A DNA stretch of 9,395 nt from an archaeon (GCA_029563035.1 JAKQTP010000195.1:1-9395), one strand, 5' to 3'. Positions 1 through 5,083 are shown, counted from the stretch's first letter. The notes: generated by a model not told the origin, from the letters alone. Made by a program: numbers and translations.

Positions 1-278
1 ATTCTTTTATAAATTACTTCCTGATCTGGATTTTCATACTCAAACTTAAATTTATCATTATAAGCATTTACCAAATCTTCAATACTTAAAAACTCTCTAT
101 CATCATTTTTTATAAAATAGAAAGATTTTTCATTTGCAACGTCATAACCACATACGGTCTTATTTGTAATTGTTTCTTTTGATATTTTTAAATCTTTATC
201 TTCAAAAACAGAATGCCATTTTGTTGCAAAATTTCTATGGCAAATCATTGTAAAATTTATATCATTCTGATTAATCAT
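1..278 (-). CDS. Hypothetical protein, 3' end beyond the window
   Basis: The frame opens at an ATG at 278 and stays open for 92 codons to the left edge, so the C-terminus lies outside the window. The product begins MINQNDINFTMICHRNF and is rich in Asp, Glu, Lys and aromatic residues. There is no signal peptide and no membrane segment, so it is probably cytoplasmic. I recognise no family. The stretch ending near residue 70 (DDREFLSIEDLVNAY) reads like a small folded domain of the kind common in phage accessory proteins. It follows the 91-aa winged-helix gene after a gap of about 100 bp that holds a long hairpin. A second ATG at codon 11 is a possible alternative start. That it is a gene is likely from the unbroken frame and matching strand; its function is unknown. 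Confidence 0.6.
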   Translation of the reverse strand, partial: MINQNDINFTMICHRNFATKWHSVFEDKDLKISKETITNKTVCGYDVANEKSFYFIKNDDREFLSIEDLVNAYNDKFKFEYENPDQEVIYKR

Positions 279-318
279 AACTAATATTTATCCGTTAAAT
301 ATGACATCTGATAACACC

Positions 319-377
319 GTACATAACGACATGCACCTTTTAGGATGCACGATCGTATGTACTCGACCGTTATGTGC
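319..377 (-). repeat. Long imperfect hairpin with a third copy of its arm
   Basis: GTACATAACGA (319-329) pairs with TCGTATGTAC (353-362) with one bulged base. Inside it, TGCACC (332-337) pairs with GGATGCA (343-349), also with one bulge, around a TTTTA loop. A third related arm, CGTTATGTGC (368-377), is inverted relative to the first, so ACATAACG (321-328) can pair with CGTTATGT (368-375) instead. The element starts a few bases after the stop of the 91-aa gene and lies before the next gene. There is no U-tract on either side, so it is not a standard intrinsic terminator. The AAC...GTT outer arms resemble an integron attC site, but the spacing is asymmetric and that reading is weak. Confidence 0.6.
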
Positions 378-379
378 AA

Positions 380-655
380 TCAATTTAAAGGAATAGCTAC
401 ACAATTACGATTTTTGTAACCGTCTATTATTTCAAAGGCATCATCACCAGTACATTCACGGAAATAACCGAGTTCAATAAGCTCCGTAAATCTTGCAGAA
501 ATTGAATGTTGGAGTGATCCAGTTAATAAGGCTACTCTTTTGGCGGAAATAGGTCTTCCATAAGCTAAAACGAAATTATAAACTTCATTTCTTCTTTTTG
601 AAATGTTAGGAAGTTGCTTATGATAAGCGGATAATGTGTTTTGATGAACAATCAT
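380..655 (-). CDS. Small winged-helix DNA-binding protein, 91 aa
   Basis: Residues about 20-75 read as a winged helix: a first helix (KRRNEVYNFVLAYG), then PISAKRVALLTGSLQHSISARFTELIELGYF, which has the spacing of a helix-turn-helix with a recognition helix at HSISARFTELIELG. This is followed by a short wing (ECTGDDAFEIID). Phage proteins of this design usually act as small cytoplasmic regulators. The ATG at 655 is the only sensible start, and the TGA at 380-382 falls just before the 319-377 hairpin. The gene is separated from the upstream 62-aa gene by a 192-bp gap containing a promoter and terminator, so it probably has its own transcription unit. It is a second wHTH protein in the window and is not obviously a copy of the one at 8928-9233. 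The target DNA is unknown. Confidence 0.75.
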   Translation of the reverse strand: MIVHQNTLSAYHKQLPNISKRRNEVYNFVLAYGRPISAKRVALLTGSLQHSISARFTELIELGYFRECTGDDAFEIIDGYKNRNCVAIPLN

Positions 656-686
656 TTTATTGGATTTAGGTTGACTAAAAATTAAA

Positions 687-708
687 ATAATTGTGTTCCG
701 ATGGATAG
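687..708 (+). repeat. Left copy of a long-range inverted repeat
   Basis: The sequence ATAATTGTGTTCCGAT followed by GGATAG occurs here on the plus strand. The same sequence with one extra A occurs on the minus strand at 8650-8672, so the two copies face each other across about 8 kb. A 22-base match with a single gap is far longer than expected by chance at this distance. The copy lies in the gap upstream of the 91-aa gene, just downstream of the 712-753 terminator. A partial copy, ATAATTGTG, recurs at 770-778. Confidence 0.6.
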
Positions 709-711
709 TTT

Positions 712-753
712 AAAAAGTAAGTGCAATAATAATACTAATACGGCACTTACTTT
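712..753 (-). terminator. Intrinsic terminator or attenuator, leftward
   Basis: Perfect 11-bp inverted repeat: AAAGTAAGTGC at 714-724 and GCACTTACTTT at 743-753, with an 18-nt loop. Read on the minus strand the 3' arm runs into a T-run (716-712), while the plus-strand reading has no such run, so it is oriented for leftward transcripts. It lies about 95 bp past the stop of the 62-aa gene and 57 bp before the start of the 91-aa gene. It also lies about 20-60 nt downstream of the start expected from the promoter at 783-790. It could therefore attenuate that promoter or end a short RNA. Confidence 0.6.
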
Positions 754-782
754 AATCTGTTATTAGTGGATAATTGTGAACA

Positions 783-790
783 CAAAGATA
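783..790 (-). promoter_or_regulatory. Bacteroidota-type -7 promoter box, leftward
   Basis: On the minus strand the bases read TATCTTTG, a full match to the Bacteroidota sigma-A -7 consensus TAnnTTTG. The AT-rich stretch upstream has only a weak -33 (TTTTC). Transcription would start near 775 and head towards the 91-aa winged-helix gene through the 712-753 hairpin. The palindrome TTGTG-AA-CACAA (774-785) overlaps the box, and a 14-bp palindrome (798-811) lies in the spacer, so the promoter looks repressible. Confidence 0.5.
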
Positions 791-797
791 TGAATAA

Positions 798-811
798 TTC
801 TAATATTAGAA
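798..811. promoter_or_regulatory. 14-bp perfect palindrome, candidate operator
   Basis: TTCTAATATTAGAA is a perfect palindrome lying 7 bp upstream of the TATCTTTG box on the minus strand, between the expected -33 and -7 elements. This is where a dimeric repressor would block the promoter. The small wHTH and HTH proteins in the window are candidate ligands by inference only. It is built of A and T almost throughout, so chance occurrence is not excluded. Confidence 0.35.
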
Positions 812-820
812 AATATTTTA

Positions 821-852
821 TGTGTTATTTTTTGGAAAAAAATAAATTCACA
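821..852 (-). repeat. AT-rich hairpin at the 3' end of the 62-aa gene
   Basis: TTATTTTTT (825-833) and AAAAAATAA (837-845) form a 9-bp stem around a 3-nt loop. TGTG (821-824) and CACA (849-852) add a 4-bp outer stem with a small bulge. The structure overlaps the TGA stop of the 62-aa gene. It could protect the 3' end of the long operon transcript or help termination, but no U-tract follows it on the minus strand. Confidence 0.35.
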
Positions 853-1036
853 CTATCAAATCATCACTTTCAATTTCAATTGCAGTGACATCTAAATTAT
901 TTAATTGTGTTAAGTATTTCATTGGAACTATATTTTTAATTTCTTCTTTTGCTTTTTCTTCTGCTTCAATTTCCGAATCAGCTTCAATGTCGAAATTTAC
1001 TCTAAATGTTGCCTTGCCTAAAATCTCAAATTTCAT
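848..1036 (-). CDS. Small acidic protein, 62 aa, DpnD/PcfM-like
   Basis: A compact acidic protein with the pattern strand (FEILGKATFRVNFDIEA), helix (SEIEAEEKAKEEIKN), then a second strand-rich part (LDVTAIEIESDDLIV). The 'EA-SEIEAEEKAKE' helix after a beta hairpin resembles the small DpnD/PcfM-type proteins found in phages and conjugative elements, whose function is not established. There are no membrane segments. It starts 3 bp after the stop of the 58-aa gene, so the two are cotranscribed and probably translationally linked. It is the last gene of the long leftward run, and hairpins follow it. The gene call is firm; the family resemblance is by eye and tentative. Confidence 0.7.
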   Translation of the reverse strand: MKFEILGKATFRVNFDIEADSEIEAEEKAKEEIKNIVPMKYLTQLNNLDVTAIEIESDDLIV

Positions 1037-1039
1037 TTT

Positions 1040-1216
1040 TTAAATTTTATGATTATCGAATACTTTTTTAATATCTATTTCAATTTCACGTTTGGTGACT
1101 ACTGAAATGTTTTCTAATTGTCTCCTTAGATTTCTTTTGAATGCTGGATTATCTTGATAGCCGTAATTGTTTAGAACTTCAAATACTTCATCTATTGCTT
1201 TGTTTATATTGGACAT
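1040..1216 (-). CDS. Hypothetical protein, 58 aa
   Basis: An open frame from ATG at 1216 to TAA at 1040-1042 encodes a 58-residue protein starting MSNINKAIDEVFEVLNNYGY. It looks all-helical and charged, with a basic middle (FKRNLRRQLENI) and a Lys/Asp-rich end, and has no membrane segment. It fills exactly the space between YopX (20-bp gap) and the 62-aa gene (3-bp gap), on the same strand. That spacing is the main support for it being real. I recognise no family. Small helical proteins like this are common in phage early operons and are often non-essential host-interaction factors, but nothing here shows that for this one. Confidence 0.65.
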   Translation of the reverse strand: MSNINKAIDEVFEVLNNYGYQDNPAFKRNLRRQLENISVVTKREIEIDIKKVFDNHKI

Positions 1217-1236
1217 TTGTACTTAATTTTTTGGTT

Positions 1237-1587
1237 TTAAAAAGGAGTTGTAAAAATATTCCCAATTACTTTGCCTTTTACTGCATTTTCAATATGAAAA
1301 TCTCTACCATATTTAAAATCATTTTTTGCATCCATACCATTTTTTATAATGCTAAATGCAGAAATTTGAGAATGTCCCCACTCATTAAAAGTGATAGTTC
1401 CTTTAACTATGTATTGTTGGTCTTTTGGATATGTATTTTTATAAACAAATTCTACAATATCATTTTGATAAATATCTACACCATTAATATCTTTAAAGCC
1501 TATAGATTTCATACTATCTTGATTAATAGTACCATATTCCATTGTATTAGTTTTATCATTCCATGTTCTTAATTTATTATATGTCAT
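1237..1587 (-). CDS. YopX family protein
   Basis: The 116-aa product has the family hallmarks: an N-terminal 'KLRTWNDKTNTM' segment (residues 5-16), the central 'SIGFKDINGVDIYQNDIVEF' block (about 28-47) corresponding to the usual 'tGLkDknGkeIyegDiv', and the closing 'GKVIGNIFTTPF'. YopX proteins are small beta-rich phage proteins, first named in Bacillus phage SPbeta, of unknown function, and they are nearly always found in phage or prophage early regions. The length is close to the family norm of roughly 120-140 aa, so this copy looks intact. It lies 18 bp downstream of the DnaC-like gene in the same operon. It supports a phage origin for the window more than any specific role. Confidence 0.88.
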   Translation of the reverse strand: MTYNKLRTWNDKTNTMEYGTINQDSMKSIGFKDINGVDIYQNDIVEFVYKNTYPKDQQYIVKGTITFNEWGHSQISAFSIIKNGMDAKNDFKYGRDFHIENAVKGKVIGNIFTTPF

Positions 1588-1605
1588 TTTTTGTTACTTT
1601 TTTGG

Positions 1606-2361
1606 TTATCTTAAACTTTCGCCATGCCATTCAATAACATTGAACATTTCATTCATTCTATCGTAATCACCTGGTTTTATCAATCCTTTTTCAAGTAATT
1701 CGTAAGGAGTGAAATTTGATGTAGCAAAATATGTACACCTAAGAGCGTATAATCTTGTTATGATATTTTCGAGAACATTGTCATTATTTCCGTATGATTT
1801 TACAGAAACTCTTTCTTGATATGCCATATCGTCAATGAAGCAATGTGATTTTATTGTTCGATTTACTGGCTCAATACTTTCTTCAATTCTAACCTTATTG
1901 TACAGGTCGTTATACCTGATTATATTTATTCCAGATTTCATTTTGATATTAATAAATCTAACTAAAGCCATCATGAAAACAGTTTTTCCTGACCCATACC
2001 AACCACAAAGCCAAATACCTTTTTTGGGATTTAAAGTAGAATTGTCTCCTACCAGATATGATATAATTTGATTTATCTTTTCTGCATTTTCTGGATGGAC
2101 AAATATTCTTGATTTTACTTTTTTACCGTTAAATTCTTGCTCTATAAAATCCCATCCATTTTTTTCAGCATCCAAATTCCAAAACTCTTTGAACTCTTTT
2201 TTAAACCTATCAAAATCATAAATTTCAGGTTCAGTAATTTCCGGAACATAAGGCTCATAAGTTCCAAGAACATGATTAGGGTATTTTTCTGCATTTCGGT
2301 AATTCTTTCTTGATTCACCACGCAAAAAAGGTCTTTCTGAATATTCTTTTGGTATTTCCAT
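1606..2361 (-). CDS. DnaC/IstB-type AAA+ ATPase, putative helicase loader
   Basis: This 251-aa AAA+ ATPase probably loads the host replicative helicase (DnaB) at the phage origin. Visible motifs are Walker A GWYGSGKT (120-127), Walker B FIDD (175-178), a sensor-1-like FATSN (212-216), and a C-terminal 'DRMNEMFNVIEWHGESLR' (234-251) that matches the arginine-finger region and the terminal 'G-S-R' box typical of DnaC-like loaders. The N-terminal 100 residues are charged and lack a recognisable fold; in this family that region binds the helicase. It lies 17 bp downstream of the replication initiator gene, the usual phage arrangement. An IstB transposition helper is the other member of the family, but no istA-type transposase is present. 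Confidence 0.87.
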   Translation of the reverse strand: MEIPKEYSERPFLRGESRKNYRNAEKYPNHVLGTYEPYVPEITEPEIYDFDRFKKEFKEFWNLDAEKNGWDFIEQEFNGKKVKSRIFVHPENAEKINQIISYLVGDNSTLNPKKGIWLCGWYGSGKTVFMMALVRFINIKMKSGINIIRYNDLYNKVRIEESIEPVNRTIKSHCFIDDMAYQERVSVKSYGNNDNVLENIITRLYALRCTYFATSNFTPYELLEKGLIKPGDYDRMNEMFNVIEWHGESLR

Positions 2362-2378
2362 TTCGTATGATCTATTTT

Positions 2379-3179
2379 TTAGTGAACAGCCGATTTCTTA
2401 ATTCTTGGATCCAGTAAAATTCCTTTCGGTTGCGTTGATATTGTGAGTACATCATTCCAACGCTTTTGATTAAGGTAGGTCTCAGGGTTTGGGTGCGTCC
2501 AGTCCTTGAATTGCTTGTAAGCTGCGTATTGCTGAACAGTGTCCTTTATTTTTTGAATTTCTTGGAGTGTAAGAGCGTAATATTTTTGTTCGCACTTTAC
2601 CTTTCCGATTTTGTTTGGATATGCAGCCCAAAATTTCTCAAAAGAAAAAATTTCATCTATCAGTTCTATTTTTGATTTTGGTTTTAAAATAATTTCTGGT
2701 TGAAAATCAAAAACTTCCTTTTCTTTTATTTCTTTTATTTCATTGTTCAATTGTTCATTTGTTCTATTGTTCAATTGTTTAGTTATACTATCAAGTGCTT
2801 TGTTACTTGCTTTGTCAAGTGCTTTATCAGTTGCTTTTGCATGTGCTTTGTCAAGTGCTTTATCAGTTGCTTTGTCATTTTTTGACAAAGCAGTTACTAA
2901 AGCAATTACCTTTGAACTATGCTGATTTTTAGATTCACTAATCAAAACAATAAAATTAAATTCAATCAAATCGTCTAAAACTTTCTTAAATGTATTGTAT
3001 GAATTAATACCCAAAGCTTCCATTGTGACCGATGTAGGGAGTCCAAAACAATCTTTTTGACCTAATCTATTCCAAAGGTCTATGATGTAAAAATACATAT
3101 CTGAATGTACGGCTTTTACTTTGCCTACATTATCAAATTTGAAATCATACCAAGCCCTTGTTAAATTATACCCGTTCAT
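2379..3179 (-). CDS. Phage replication initiator with internal iteron-like repeats
   Basis: 266 aa in three parts. Residues 1-95 form a helical, winged-helix-like domain ('RAWYDFKFDN...', 'ALGINSYNTFKKVLDDLIEFNFIVLI'), the usual DNA-binding module. Residues about 100-150 are a low-complexity linker with repeated DKA(L/T) units and two QLNN motifs. Residues 180-245 contain 'FWAAYPNKIGK', then 'YKQFKDWTHPNPETYLNQKRWND', a C-terminal block widespread in phage replication proteins and thought to contact the helicase loader. The linker's DNA is a tandem repeat array, suggesting the origin lies within the gene, as in lambda O. The start overlaps the upstream gene's stop (ATGA, 3176-3179), and the DnaC-like loader follows at once. 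Assignment rests on architecture and position; no catalytic motif is expected. Confidence 0.82.
   Translation of the reverse strand: MNGYNLTRAWYDFKFDNVGKVKAVHSDMYFYIIDLWNRLGQKDCFGLPTSVTMEALGINSYNTFKKVLDDLIEFNFIVLISESKNQHSSKVIALVTALSKNDKATDKALDKAHAKATDKALDKASNKALDSITKQLNNRTNEQLNNEIKEIKEKEVFDFQPEIILKPKSKIELIDEIFSFEKFWAAYPNKIGKVKCEQKYYALTLQEIQKIKDTVQQYAAYKQFKDWTHPNPETYLNQKRWNDVLTISTQPKGILLDPRIKKSAVH
2716..2780. other. AT-rich stretch with 14-bp direct repeats, possible unwinding element
   Basis: Next to the iteron-like array is a T-rich, G-poor stretch in which ATTGTTCAATTGTT occurs twice, at 2742-2755 and 2766-2779. The copies are 24 bp apart, twice the 12-bp period of the adjacent array. In origins with iterons, an AT-rich repeat region next to them is where strands first separate. 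That role here is inferred from composition and position. Confidence 0.4.
2791..2874. repeat. Seven tandem 12-bp repeats, candidate replication iterons
   Basis: Seven adjoining 12-bp units with consensus TCAAGTGCTTTG (plus strand) run at 2791, 2803, 2815, 2827, 2839, 2851 and 2863. Units 3-4 and 6-7 form near-identical 24-bp blocks differing at one base. They lie inside the initiator gene, encoding residues about 102-130 (DKALDKA-type repeats). The clean 12-bp phase also suits a repeat of four-residue units, so protein selection alone is an alternative explanation. Confidence 0.65.
2868..2892. repeat. Perfect 10-bp inverted repeat beside the iteron array
   Basis: TGCTTTGTCA (2868-2877) and TGACAAAGCA (2883-2892) are perfectly complementary around a 5-nt TTTTT loop. 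The left arm is the last iteron unit and the right arm is an inverted copy of the same motif, so the array ends in a hairpin. Such a structure is common at replication origins. It lies inside the initiator coding sequence, so transcript-level roles are also possible. Confidence 0.6.
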
Positions 3180-3463
3180 TTGATTATACTTTTAACTTTA
3201 ATACTATTGTTTACTAAAATTCGCACTATTGATCTTGTGGATATATTCTCACAATCCAATAAAATTTTATCTCTAAATGCAAGATTTATTTTTAATCTAC
3301 CTGAGTTTCTTAGAAAGTATCTAAGCAATGATTTATGATTACCTATATACTTGTCTTCTATTCTTAAAGCGTAATGATTCCAGAATACTTTTTGATTGTA
3401 TCTATTCATTACTTCCTTTACTTGCTTAGTTGCCGGTAATTTATAGATCATTAATTTGATCAA
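3176..3463 (-). CDS. Hypothetical basic protein, 95 aa
   Basis: A basic protein beginning MIKLMIYKLPATKQVKEVMN, with no membrane segment and no family I recognise. It contains a YNQKVFWNHYALRIEDKYIGN segment with several aromatic residues and ends in a Lys/Ile-rich tail (IVRILVNNSIKVKSIIK). The net positive charge would suit a nucleic-acid partner, but that is only a guess. The stop overlaps the start of the replication initiator (ATGA at 3176-3179), and the N-terminus overlaps the end of the 90-aa gene by 23 bp. ATG at 3451 (Met5) would shorten that overlap to 11 bp and fits the sequence equally well. Tight overlaps on both sides show it is part of the operon. It links the accessory cassette to the replication genes. 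Confidence 0.7.
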   Translation of the reverse strand: MIKLMIYKLPATKQVKEVMNRYNQKVFWNHYALRIEDKYIGNHKSLLRYFLRNSGRLKINLAFRDKILLDCENISTRSIVRILVNNSIKVKSIIK

Positions 3464-3713
3464 ATAATGTATGTTGAATAAATTTTGATTCTCTTTTATT
3501 AATTTCTATTCTTTTAAGCATTGAATAATATATAGATTTCTTTGGTGATATACCTATTAATTCTAAATCATTTTTCAATATAGATAAAGCTATTCTTTTA
3601 TATGAAGGTGCTTTATTTAATTGATCTATTCTTATTGGAACTTCATCTGGTATTCCATCAAAATAACATCTTTGTTCCCATGTTTTTATATAATTCATTA
3701 TATCTTTCTTCAT
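3441..3713 (-). CDS. Small protein sharing a motif with the IbrA-like C-terminus, 90 aa
   Basis: Residues 8-28 (YIKTWEQRCYFDGIPDEVP) and 35-59 (APSYKRIALSILKNDLELIGISPKK) look conserved. The second block resembles the end of the PAPS-reductase-like protein at 5095-6408, where SWKRFAVTILKND and then IGLAPTK occur. That gives 13 identical positions of 23 by eye with one two-residue gap. From memory, GIPDE plus this motif also resembles the C-terminal part of DUF3440 proteins, so this may be a free-standing copy of that module. A basic region follows (SMLKRIEINKRESK). It overlaps the previous gene by up to 56 bp and the next by 23 bp. Met6 (ATG at 3698) is an alternative start that keeps the conserved block. 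The molecular role is unknown. Confidence 0.75.
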   Translation of the reverse strand: MKKDIMNYIKTWEQRCYFDGIPDEVPIRIDQLNKAPSYKRIALSILKNDLELIGISPKKSIYYSMLKRIEINKRESKFIQHTLFDQINDL

Positions 3714-4059
3714 AAATTTTGATTATTTTATTTGCTTTTGCATTAGCTTTAATTTGTGAAATTTCCTCCATTTCCGACCATGCTAATCTTGTTATAATTT
3801 CAGGAACTTTATGTACGTAACAACATGTCGCTTGACCTATCCAAGCTCTTCTATTTAATGAAGTATTTGTTAGATTATAATCGGTACATATTTTCCAATT
3901 TAAAATCATTTCTAATCCTTTTTGAAAAAATAAACAATCATCAGATAATAATTCTATTGCCTTTGGTAATAGATATTCTATATTAACCATAGAACCTGAG
4001 TACATACCATTTTGATAATCTTCCCAATCAATAAACATACTATAAATTCTTTTCATCAT
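3658..4059 (-). CDS. Hypothetical phage protein with NRRAW..QATCCY motif, about 133 aa
   Basis: A mostly helical protein of about 133 residues. The central NRRAWIGQATCCYVHKVPEIITRLAW is likely the conserved core: it contains a Cys pair, a His and two Trp residues, and I recall similar blocks in unassigned phage proteins with a 'W.DW..GMY' start like the one here (FIDWEDYQNGMY). A metal or cofactor site is possible but not shown. I chose the ATG at 4059 because it overlaps the TGA of the IbrB-like gene as ATGA, the usual coupling in this operon; the ATG at 4056 is equally possible. An upstream ATG at 4080 would add seven residues inside the preceding gene. The position directly after the IbrB homologue suggests it belongs to the same system. 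Confidence 0.72.
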   Translation of the reverse strand: MMKRIYSMFIDWEDYQNGMYSGSMVNIEYLLPKAIELLSDDCLFFQKGLEMILNWKICTDYNLTNTSLNRRAWIGQATCCYVHKVPEIITRLAWSEMEEISQIKANAKANKIIKIYEERYNELYKNMGTKMLF

Positions 4060-4697
4060 AATACAGTCCCAACTTCCCAACTATCTGAAAAATCTTTATT
4101 AGAAAATAAAGAAGCCAAACCAGTTATTTGTTTCATTCTCAATAATTCATCTGGTGACATACCAATGTGCTTGCAAATCCAAGGATCACCTTTACCCATC
4201 TCTACTAATTCACTTACTATTTGGCTCATTAGTTCTATATTATGACTACCTCTTGCCCTATTGTGTCTTATTGTAGATGCCATTCTATCAGATGTTGAAC
4301 CTTGTTCGTTTCTAATATTAGTAATTGGAACACGACCTAATGTTGATGTGCTAATATCAATATTTCTTCTCTCTGTTTCTCTTCTATGAAATCCATCAAC
4401 GATTCTTATTTTTTCAGATTCCTTATAAGAAACAATTGGCATTGTATATCCATCATTTAAAATTGATTGATAAAGTAGTTCCATTTCTGGAGGTGCTACT
4501 GCATTTGGATTGTATTCGTTTGCTTCTACATCATCACTTTTTACCCATGCTACAAAATCTACTGGATGATGCTTTAAAGGACTTACATCATGTAGCATTT
4601 TTCTAACATCATTTAGTATATCAATTTTTTTTTCTTGATCTTGTTTAGAAATAATATCACATACTTCTTCTATCAATTTTTTAATATTTGAATCCAT
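4056..4697 (-). CDS. ibrB: ParB/Srx-fold protein, IbrB-like
   Basis: 213 aa. After a helical N-terminus (1-40), residues about 55-145 show the ParB N-terminal/sulfiredoxin-like pattern: EYNPNAVAPPEMELLYQSILNDGYTMPIV (box of 'NP..i....l..SI...G...Pi'), then IRIVDGFHRRETERR (99-111, the 'DG.hR' signature) and ASTIRHNRARGSHN (140-153, equivalent to the ParB arginine patch). A helix-turn-helix-like segment follows (DPWICKHIGMSPDELLRMKQITGL, 171-194). In E. coli, IbrB works with the PAPS-reductase-like IbrA, whose homologue is two genes upstream; the pair was described as activating eib genes, by an unknown mechanism. ParB-fold proteins may bind DNA, hydrolyse CTP or ATP, or cut DNA, and which applies here cannot be told. 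The gene symbol rests on this resemblance and on the pairing. Confidence 0.83.
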   Translation of the reverse strand: MDSNIKKLIEEVCDIISKQDQEKKIDILNDVRKMLHDVSPLKHHPVDFVAWVKSDDVEANEYNPNAVAPPEMELLYQSILNDGYTMPIVSYKESEKIRIVDGFHRRETERRNIDISTSTLGRVPITNIRNEQGSTSDRMASTIRHNRARGSHNIELMSQIVSELVEMGKGDPWICKHIGMSPDELLRMKQITGLASLFSNKDFSDSWEVGTVL

Positions 4698-4711
4698 TTT
4701 TATTAATTTAT

Positions 4712-5083
4712 CTATTCGTTAATAATATAATTACCGTCTTTATCATGAGTTTCATCACCATTTAACGGGGGGTTAAATACAGATATTAGTACAACATCCG
4801 TAATAGCTTCAAATAAATGATCATCATTTTTATCTAAGATATATGTAACTCCTTCTGTAATTTTATAATTCATATCATTAGAAAGATTTGTCAAAAAACC
4901 TATTCCAGAAACACAATAACATGCTTCAAGATGATTTTTATAGTGCCAATGATATGGACCACCCTTTTTCACATGAGTTTCACATAATCCGAAACCCATA
5001 TTATTGGATTTAACGATTATTCTTTTGCTTTTACCTCCAGTAAAGTTAACTGAATTAATTTGTTTTGAATCTACTACTTTCAC
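4712..5083 (-). CDS. Ectoine synthase-like cupin (EctC family), orphan
   Basis: 123 aa, close to the usual EctC length of about 130. Family hallmarks are clear: HWHYKNHLEACYCVSG (45-60), GVTYILDKNDDHLFEA (78-93) and the C-terminal VFNPPLNGDETHDKDGNY (102-119). The three iron ligands known from Paenibacillus EctC align with Glu53, Tyr81 and His89. EctC closes N-gamma-acetyl-diaminobutyrate into ectoine by water elimination. Here ectA, ectB and ectD are absent. The N-terminal Trp-x-Ser-x-Arg substrate motif appears as GKSKR (17-21), losing the Trp. A different substrate is therefore likely. The gene sits between the IbrA-like (11 bp) and IbrB-like (14 bp) genes, so it probably serves that system. 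Membership of the EctC-like cupins is secure; ectoine production is doubtful. Confidence 0.85.
   Translation of the reverse strand: MKVVDSKQINSVNFTGGKSKRIIVKSNNMGFGLCETHVKKGGPYHWHYKNHLEACYCVSGIGFLTNLSNDMNYKITEGVTYILDKNDDHLFEAITDVVLISVFNPPLNGDETHDKDGNYIINE

Noticed and set aside
1141..1572. Plus-strand open frame of 143 codons
   Set aside because: It lies antisense to YopX and the 58-aa gene and is rich in Ile, Phe, Cys and Asn, as expected from the complement of AT-rich coding DNA. The other plus-strand frames (for example 2466-2925, 5004-5294, 6917-7270, 8190-8450) are shadows of the same kind.
1606..2361. IstB transposition helper of an IS21-type element
   Set aside because: No IstA transposase or insertion sequence ends are near it, and it follows a replication initiator.
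2791..2874. Tandem repeats read as a CRISPR array
   Set aside because: The units are 12 bp and directly adjoining with no spacers, and they lie inside an intact coding sequence.
4060..4080. Start of the 133-aa gene at 4080
   Set aside because: It would extend inside the IbrB-like gene by seven residues. The ATGA overlap at 4059 is the better start in this operon.
4712..5083. Ectoine biosynthesis operon
   Set aside because: Only the EctC-like gene is present. ectA, ectB and ectD are missing and a conserved substrate residue is altered.
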